A stretch of 20,387 nucleotides of DNA from an uncultured Prevotella sp. Lineage in GTDB: Bacteria; Bacteroidota; Bacteroidia; Bacteroidales; Bacteroidaceae. Location of the stretch: contig CAMZBS010000036.1 of the NCBI GenBank assembly GCA_947304695.1, forward strand, positions 1 through 20,387, written 5' to 3'. The notes beneath the pieces are model-generated. The model was not told the origin of the DNA and searched no databases. It worked only from the letters and a program-made list of their open reading frames with translations. Numbering within the stretch: position 1 is the stretch's first letter; each line of letters starts with the position of its first letter. Positions 15,340 to 20,387 of the stretch are shown piece after piece. A program made the position numbers and the translations under genes.

Positions 15340-15359
15340 AAGTAGCGTCCAAACTACTT
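15340..15359. promoter_or_regulatory. Possible operator upstream of the arabinofuranosidase operon
   Basis: AAGTAG (15340-15345) and CTACTT (15354-15359) form a perfect 6-bp inverted repeat with an 8-nt spacer. It lies about 25-45 nt upstream of the -7 box, where an activator could bind in the 207-bp divergent intergenic region. No regulator gene lies next to it. Confidence 0.3.
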
Positions 15360-15442
15360 GGAAAATTATCCAAAACGAACCATTTATTGCCTACAATGGA
15401 CTATTTTATCAAATTATCAGACCTTCGTTTCATCGAAATAGG

Positions 15443-15466
15443 GAGTGTTTTCGTATTTTTGCACTC
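15443..15466 (+). promoter_or_regulatory. Promoter of the CotH/HExxH operon
   Basis: TATTTTTG at 15454-15461 fits the Bacteroidetes -7 box, 23 nt before the ATG. A short inverted repeat GAGTG/CACTC (15443-15447, 15462-15466) brackets the box. No convincing -33 TTTG is present. Confidence 0.5.
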
Positions 15467-15484
15467 AATTAATAAAAAAAGGTG

Positions 15485-17377
15485 ATGCAAACATTCTACT
15501 CACATCCAAGCCGTTTGGTGCTGATAGTTTTCCTGTGCCTTAGCCAACAGGTTCTCTCTCAGCCTTTCTCCCATGTCTTCACCCATCAGCTCAATGCCCA
15601 ATGGGACCGGCCCCTGACTACGGCAGACCTTGAGGAAATCACCTTAAGCGGAAATCGCAAGCAGTTGCTCTTCAATCAGAAGGACGGGCAGACCGTTCCC
15701 TTCACCATTGCCGACATCGACAGCCTGGTATTCAGCTACCCTGATAGTACGGAATCCAAAGACCATTACCAGGTGTTCCAACTTTTCATTACGACGGCCG
15801 ACGGCAAGGATGTTACCTCAAAAGAAGAATACAAAGACTGCTATGTGTCGCTCAACGCACGTGGCTCGTTTTCTGATTTCTCAGCCAGTGCCCAGATTCG
15901 CGGACGTGGCAACAGTTCGTTCCTTTGGTACGACAAAAAGCCCTTTCGCCTGAAACTGCTTGAGAAGCACAAGATCTTGGGATTGCCAAAGGCCAAGAGT
16001 TGGGTGCTGCTGGCCAACTACCGCGACGTGACCGACATCATGAACACCTTTGTCTTTGAGATGGGCCACTTTCTCGGACTGCCCTACACCAACCACACCC
16101 GCTACGTGGAGTTGTTCCTGAACGGCGACTACCGGGGCGTCTATCAGCTCACTGAGCAGGTGCAGCAAAACAAGAACCGTGTGGCCGTGAGTGACGACCG
16201 CGGCATCCTGCTGTCACTCGACGTTGACGACGGCCCTGGTGAACAGCCTCTTGCTGAGGACAACTTCTGGTCGAAGATCTACAACATGCCTGCCTGCGTG
16301 AAATATCCCGATGATGAACGCTTCACACCAAACACTGTCGACTCTGTACGCCAGGAGTTCTCCATCCTGGAACAAGCCATCAAAGACCAGGACTACGAAC
16401 GGGTGAAACAGCTGCTCGACATTCCCTCCTTTATTAAATACCTGCAAATCCAGGAGTTCGTCTACAACGTCGAACTGTCGGCTCCTCGGAGCATCTTCCT
16501 TCACAAGGACGGCGACGGCCCGTGGGTCATGGGACCGCTATGGGACTTCGATGCCGGGTACGACTTCGACTGGAGCAACATGACGACAGGCCACACCTTC
16601 TTCACCGATTACCGTGAAACGGTCATGGGCACCAACCCCCTGAAGCACAACGGCCAGTACAACTATGTGCCACGCTTCTTCACCGACTTGTTCGGCTGCC
16701 GTGAGTTTGTAGAGCAGTACAAGGCCCACTGGGCCGCTGTGAAGGACAGCATCGTCGCCCACAGCTGGGACGAGTGCATGAAATATGTGGCCAACTTACG
16801 TGCCGCCAAGAGCATGGAGCGTGAAGACCGCCGCTGGACAATCGTAGGGAAGAATTTCAACACCGAGTTGGAGAAGATGCACCAATGGCTTTTGAACCGC
16901 TGCGACTACATGACTCAGCTCATCGAGAACATCCCCCTGCCCGACGAGACACCCGTGACCACGGGCAAACTGTGCGGCACCATCAACGTAAGCACAAAGA
17001 TGGAGTGGTACAAAGGCTACGGGCAGAGCAACAAGGTGGTGGTAGACAAGGCCCGCGTGCTCAGTCTCATGGGACTGAAGGAAAGCGAACTGCAGGAGCA
17101 GAACCTGACCATTGTGCCGCTCATGACCGACGGCAGCGAGGGCGAGAATCATACCAACGGTGTGTTCGGCGGCTGGTTCGACGGCAACGGCAATCCCGGT
17201 TACTACCCTCAGGGCCACGTCTACATTGAAGTGTTCCAAGACCTGTGGAACTGGAACTGCGGTCTCTACCAGGAGAACTGCTGGGACGGCAACCACACTG
17301 TCACCATGCAGTACCAGTATCCCCATCAGGGAACACTGCTGAAAGTCAATGTCAAAGTTAAATTTACCATTATATGA
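15485..17377 (+). CDS. Secreted CotH-family protein (CotH kinase-like)
   Basis: The 630-residue protein starts at ATG 15485 (a GTG directly precedes it). Signal peptide about 1-26 (MQTFYSHPSRLVLIVFLCLS, then QQVLSQ). A short N-terminal domain (about 30-85, DLEEITLSGNRKQLLF, IADIDSLVF) is typical of Bacteroidetes CotH proteins. The CotH domain (about 95-480) shows IRGRGNSS near 138, KKPFRLKL near 151, GVYQLTEQVQ near 218 and WDFDAGYDFDW near 353, the last probably the metal-binding Asp motif. CotH of Bacillus is a spore-coat protein kinase, and related secreted bacterial members are poorly characterised; kinase activity here is inference. The C-terminal domain (about 490-630, NGVFGGWFDGNGNPGYYPQG) resembles that of the next protein. 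The stop overlaps the next start as ATATGA. Confidence 0.88.
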   Translation: MQTFYSHPSRLVLIVFLCLSQQVLSQPFSHVFTHQLNAQWDRPLTTADLEEITLSGNRKQLLFNQKDGQTVPFTIADIDSLVFSYPDSTESKDHYQVFQLFITTADGKDVTSKEEYKDCYVSLNARGSFSDFSASAQIRGRGNSSFLWYDKKPFRLKLLEKHKILGLPKAKSWVLLANYRDVTDIMNTFVFEMGHFLGLPYTNHTRYVELFLNGDYRGVYQLTEQVQQNKNRVAVSDDRGILLSLDVDDGPGEQPLAEDNFWSKIYNMPACVKYPDDERFTPNTVDSVRQEFSILEQAIKDQDYERVKQLLDIPSFIKYLQIQEFVYNVELSAPRSIFLHKDGDGPWVMGPLWDFDAGYDFDWSNMTTGHTFFTDYRETVMGTNPLKHNGQYNYVPRFFTDLFGCREFVEQYKAHWAAVKDSIVAHSWDECMKYVANLRAAKSMEREDRRWTIVGKNFNTELEKMHQWLLNRCDYMTQLIENIPLPDETPVTTGKLCGTINVSTKMEWYKGYGQSNKVVVDKARVLSLMGLKESELQEQNLTIVPLMTDGSEGENHTNGVFGGWFDGNGNPGYYPQGHVYIEVFQDLWNWNCGLYQENCWDGNHTVTMQYQYPHQGTLLKVNVKVKFTII

Positions 17378-19545
17378 AAAAACTTGCTTTACTACTTTTC
17401 ACCATTCTCTTTTCTCTGTTCGTCAGCCCCGTAAGAGCGCAGAAGACCGTCTACATCCCATACGAATGGCGGCAGAACCGCACTGACACCCTGCTCTATA
17501 AGGAGAGCGACCCCGACGGCAAGTACACGTGGTCGAAGACCCGCTCCGTGGAGAGTGACAACGTTATCATTTTCTGGGACAAGTTCTACAAGGTGCCGCC
17601 CCACCAGCTGGCTAAGAGCGACTGGAACTACGTGGACATCCCCGACCTGCTCAAGAAGTGCGAAGCCTTCTTCGAACTGGAAATCAACAAATTGGGATTT
17701 GTAGACCCCAACACATCGAGCCTTGCGAAATATAAGGTCATGGTGCTCATGAACCACTCCAACCCTGGCGACTGGGCATGCTACGGCGGCGGCTACGACT
17801 TCATGGTCAGTGCGCTGTGGCTGAACTCGGCCACCTGCAAGCCCGTGGGACTGGCCGTGGCTCACGAGGTGGGGCACTCATTCCACTACATGTGCTTTGC
17901 CGAACATAGCGGGCACAACGATTCTGACTCTGACAACACGGGCTTTCACCTAGCTTGCGGCAACGGACAGGCCATTTGGGAGCAAACAGCCCAGTGGCAG
18001 GCCTGCCAGTCCTATCCCGAACAGATGTTCGACCAAAGCATCAACGTCTTCCACGACTCCCACAACTATGCCTTCTCCCATGAGTGGCACCGCTACCAAA
18101 GCTACTGGTTCCACTACTACCTGTGCCAGTACTACAATGACATCACCACCGTGGCACAGGTCTGGAACACGCCCATGACGGGCCAGAGCCGTGGCAACGG
18201 CAGCGACTTCAACCAGGCACTGATGAAGTTGAAAGGTCTCTCCGTGCGCGATCTCTTCAAGCTCTACTTCGACTATGCCTGCCGACTGGCCACATGGGAC
18301 CTCGACGTCTGTGCTCCTTACCGCAATCCTTACGTGGGCTACTTCACCTACCGCTGTGTGCTCACCGAAGACGACAAATACCAAGTGGCACTGGCCAGCT
18401 GTCCGCAAGGCACGGGCTTCAATGTCATTCCGCTGAAAGTGCCTGTCGCCGGTACGCAAGTCACCACCCACCTCACGGGTCTCTCCATAGGTGCCGCCCT
18501 GCAGGACGGCGACCCGGGCGAATATCTCAACGGCGATTCACAGTATGAGAAGGCATCCGACCGCCACTATGTGAACGGAGGCAACAGGGCTGCGCGCGGC
18601 TTCCGCATGGGTTATGTGGCCTTGATGCAGGACGGTTCGCGACGCTATTTCTCCGAGGACAGCGTCTACTGCACTGGTGCGAAAAACGGTGTGACCGAAG
18701 ACTACGCCTTCACCGTGCCTGACGGAGTGAAGTTCCTCTGGCTCATTGTCTCGCCCGCACTGAAGAGTTACACCGCCCACAAATGGGATGACAAGATCGA
18801 CAACGATGACATGTGGCCCTACAGCTTCAGCCTTGAAGGCACCGACATTGGCGACGATGCCACCGTCTATGCCAGTCCCACGCTCGACGGCCGCCCGATA
18901 GCCGACTGCTCCTTTGTCTACGATGTCAGCATTCCCCTCCAGACACAGAACTATCTTGGCACCACCGTGAGACTCAACGGGCGTTCCGTAGCCACCTTAG
19001 GCACCGCTTTCCAGATGGACGCAACCGACCTGACAAGCCGCATGGAGGATTGGGGCGACCGAGGTCCCGGCAATGGCAAAATCATGTTCTATGCCGTGGC
19101 TGCCAACGGCTCACTCGAGGAAATCGGGTCTACTGCCAACGGCTATGGCCACTGGTTCGACGCCACCGGCAAGGTATGCGCCTACAACAACGGCTATCTC
19201 TATTCCGAATTCTCACCAAAGGGGCCATACTTCTACATCGGCCAATACCCTGCACGTCTGGTCGAAGGACGCACCTACACCATCCGCCAAGCCCTGCGCT
19301 ATCGCAAGAACCCACGCGAATATGCCCAGGCCACATTCACGTTCAACGTCACCGTGGGCGGAACCACTGCCTCATCCGTGCTACGCAGCATTGACTATAA
19401 CGACCCCACCACGCAGGGCATTGAGGATCTCTCCGCTCCCACTACCCGCCGCACGCCTCACGTCTTCGACCTGCAGGGCCGCCGTCTCATGCAGCCTCAA
19501 CGCGGTCTGAACATCATCGACGGCAAGAAGGTCGTGATGGAGTAA
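17374..19545 (+). CDS. Secreted HExxH metallopeptidase-like protein (DUF6055 plus DUF4859-like domain)
   Basis: The 723-residue protein has a signal peptide (MKKLALLLFTILFSLFVSPV, cleavage near RAQ). The N-terminal DUF6055-like domain (about 60-320) contains AHEVGHSFHY (His164, Glu165, His168) and, 35 residues on, IWEQTAQW (Glu203), a gluzincin-like zinc site. A central beta-rich region (about 325-490) is unassigned. A DUF4859-like domain (about 510-680) contains GHWFDATGKV, GYLYSEFS and YIGQYPARLVEGRTYTI. The C-terminal tail (GIEDLSAP, then VFDLQGRRLMQPQRGLNIID) looks like the short sorting-type tail of many secreted Prevotella proteins. Peptidase activity is plausible but unproven. The start overlaps the CotH stop by 4 nt, indicating translational coupling. 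A terminator follows. Confidence 0.85.
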   Translation: MKKLALLLFTILFSLFVSPVRAQKTVYIPYEWRQNRTDTLLYKESDPDGKYTWSKTRSVESDNVIIFWDKFYKVPPHQLAKSDWNYVDIPDLLKKCEAFFELEINKLGFVDPNTSSLAKYKVMVLMNHSNPGDWACYGGGYDFMVSALWLNSATCKPVGLAVAHEVGHSFHYMCFAEHSGHNDSDSDNTGFHLACGNGQAIWEQTAQWQACQSYPEQMFDQSINVFHDSHNYAFSHEWHRYQSYWFHYYLCQYYNDITTVAQVWNTPMTGQSRGNGSDFNQALMKLKGLSVRDLFKLYFDYACRLATWDLDVCAPYRNPYVGYFTYRCVLTEDDKYQVALASCPQGTGFNVIPLKVPVAGTQVTTHLTGLSIGAALQDGDPGEYLNGDSQYEKASDRHYVNGGNRAARGFRMGYVALMQDGSRRYFSEDSVYCTGAKNGVTEDYAFTVPDGVKFLWLIVSPALKSYTAHKWDDKIDNDDMWPYSFSLEGTDIGDDATVYASPTLDGRPIADCSFVYDVSIPLQTQNYLGTTVRLNGRSVATLGTAFQMDATDLTSRMEDWGDRGPGNGKIMFYAVAANGSLEEIGSTANGYGHWFDATGKVCAYNNGYLYSEFSPKGPYFYIGQYPARLVEGRTYTIRQALRYRKNPREYAQATFTFNVTVGGTTASSVLRSIDYNDPTTQGIEDLSAPTTRRTPHVFDLQGRRLMQPQRGLNIIDGKKVVME

Positions 19546-19566
19546 TCCCCTTCACTGAACAGAACT

Positions 19567-19598
19567 ATCGGTTCGCTGAATATTTTTGGCGAACCGAT
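19567..19598 (+). terminator. Terminator after the CotH/HExxH operon
   Basis: A perfect 10-bp stem (19567-19576 with 19589-19598) with a 12-nt loop is followed by TTGTTTTATC. It begins 21 nt after the stop codon. The loop contains the TTTG of the next promoter. Confidence 0.75.
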
Positions 19599-19616
19599 TT
19601 GTTTTATCTACTTTTG
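19585..19616 (+). promoter_or_regulatory. Promoter of the sensor kinase gene
   Basis: TTTG (19585-19588), 20 nt, TACTTTTG (19609-19616) is a full match to the Bacteroidetes consensus. The -33 element lies in the loop of the preceding terminator. Expected transcription start is near 19620. Confidence 0.75.
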
Positions 19617-19625
19617 CAGCATCTC

Positions 19626-19673
19626 AAACAGGGAATCAAGACAACAACGCCTTGACACAATTTTCCCCTGTTT
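19626..19673 (+). promoter_or_regulatory. Two-tier hairpin in the sensor kinase leader
   Basis: AAACAGGG (19626-19633) pairs perfectly with CCCTGTTT (19666-19673). Inside it TCAAG (19636-19640) pairs with CTTGA (19651-19655). The structure ends 12 nt before the ATG and may affect ribosome access. No known RNA family recognised. Confidence 0.35.
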
Positions 19674-19685
19674 CCTTCGTTATTT

Positions 19686-20387
19686 ATGAAAAGAACCAAC
19701 TGGATGAAACAATCACAGAAGACTACAAGCTGGCGGCAGCACATCGGTAGTCAGGAAAACCTGATTTACCTGGTGGTATGGGGACTGCTCTTTGCTGCTC
19801 CGCTACTGAGTCTTTATGTGCGTACGGTCAACGATGCCAACCTTATGTTCGACTGGACGGAGGTGTTCATTGTATGGCGTAAGTTTGCCGTCTATCTGTT
19901 GCTTTTTCTCATCCACAACTTTCTGCTGGCTCCGCTGCTGGTGTTTCAGAACCGCCGCATGACCTACTTCTCCATCGTGGCGGTCTTGTTGATGGTATTC
20001 ACAATCTACCAGTGCAACAGCAGACCTGAAAGACCGGGGCCTCCCCCCCACAAGAAGGAAAGGCTGGAATTTCAGGAAAGGCCCATACATCCCGACCGTC
20101 CCAAGCCTCACCGCGAGTTCCGCCACGAAAAAGAGTTCCGCCACGAGAAAGAGTTCCACCATGAGGCAGAGCCACCCATCGTCGGCGAGCGCGACATTCT
20201 GGCCATTGTGGTGCTCATCCTGATGTTTGGTGCCAACCTGGGCATCAAGAACTACTTCCGCAGCCGTGACGACCGCAAGCGGTTGGCCGAACTGGAGAAA
20301 CAGAATCTGGAACAGCAGCTGGAGTATCTGCGCTACCAGATCAATCCGCACTTCTTCATGAACACGCTCAACAACATCCACGCCCTT
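19686..20387 (+). CDS. LytS/YehU-type sensor histidine kinase (3' partial)
   Basis: The gene runs off the window; 234 codons are present. Four hydrophobic segments lie near residues 26-45, 68-87, 94-109 and 170-187. A coiled coil follows (about 195-218, KRLAELEKQNLEQQLEYLRY), then QINPHFFMNTLNNI, the His_kinase (PF06580) phosphoacceptor motif with His222; the usual form is INPHFLFN. The ATPase domain lies beyond the edge, and a LytTR response regulator gene is the expected next neighbour (family knowledge, not seen). Between helices 3 and 4, residues 112-168 form a Pro/His/Glu/Arg-rich loop that should be periplasmic, with seven His and a triplicated EFRHEK unit. Start chosen at ATG 19686, the first after a clear promoter. 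Confidence 0.88.
   Translation, partial: MKRTNWMKQSQKTTSWRQHIGSQENLIYLVVWGLLFAAPLLSLYVRTVNDANLMFDWTEVFIVWRKFAVYLLLFLIHNFLLAPLLVFQNRRMTYFSIVAVLLMVFTIYQCNSRPERPGPPPHKKERLEFQERPIHPDRPKPHREFRHEKEFRHEKEFHHEAEPPIVGERDILAIVVLILMFGANLGIKNYFRSRDDRKRLAELEKQNLEQQLEYLRYQINPHFFMNTLNNIHAL
20115..20168 (+). repeat. 18-bp tandem repeat, three copies, inside the sensor kinase gene
   Basis: Three in-frame 18-bp units (20115-20132, 20133-20150, 20151-20168) encode EFRHEK, EFRHEK and EFHHEA. The first two differ by a single silent base (GAA/GAG); the third is more diverged. An 18-bp unit lets copy number change without shifting the frame. Confidence 0.8.

Noticed and set aside
15278..15373. Longer start at 15373 for the large arabinofuranosidase gene
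   Set aside because: It would run through the promoter and place the signal peptide internally.

Overview
The window looks like a chromosomal segment of a Bacteroidales bacterium, most likely a gut or rumen Prevotellaceae member. Supporting signs are promoters of the Bacteroidetes type (TAnnTTTG, in two cases with TTTG 19-20 nt upstream), weak or absent Shine-Dalgarno sequences, a membrane-anchored AraC regulator, secreted glycoside hydrolases and CotH/DUF6055-type proteins, and G/C-rich third codon positions. No rRNA, tRNA, CRISPR array, transposase or phage gene was seen.

Left part (1-7700, all + strand): a 5'-truncated membrane-anchored AraC-type regulator; a flippase-like membrane protein whose start codon sits almost on its promoter; a secreted DUF4380 protein; cytosolic dipeptidase PepD followed by a good terminator; a CorA-type magnesium channel behind a roughly 200-nt structured leader with an 11-codon upstream ORF; and a five-repeat DUF349 protein. 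The 5' end of the DUF349 gene is disrupted. Read on the opposite strand, about 100 bp there encode a recognisable piece of a membrane pyrophosphatase (HppA), and the native-looking start (ATG 5906) is out of frame with the rest of the gene.

Middle part (7800-15280, - strand): a three-gene operon transcribed right to left. It encodes a large secreted beta-L-arabinofuranosidase-fold enzyme (GH127/GH146-like), a second GH127-type enzyme, and a secreted S9 family prolyl-type peptidase. The last two genes overlap by one base (TAATG). Since GH127 enzymes are known to act on arabinosides of hydroxyproline, the operon may strip plant hydroxyproline-rich glycoproteins (extensins) of L-arabinose and then cut the Pro-rich peptides. 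That is inference.

Right part (15480-20387, + strand): a secreted CotH-family protein and a secreted DUF6055-type HExxH protein overlap by ATGA and appear to share a homologous C-terminal domain. A terminator follows, whose loop carries the -33 element of the next promoter. That promoter drives a LytS/YehU-type sensor histidine kinase, cut off by the window end, with a His/Pro-rich periplasmic loop built partly from an 18-bp tandem repeat.

I see no complete novel defence or mobile system. The strongest unusual signals are the inverted hppA fragment in the DUF349 gene, the arabinofuranosidase-peptidase operon, the CotH/HExxH pair, the His-rich sensor loop, and the corA leader with its duplicated promoter cassette.
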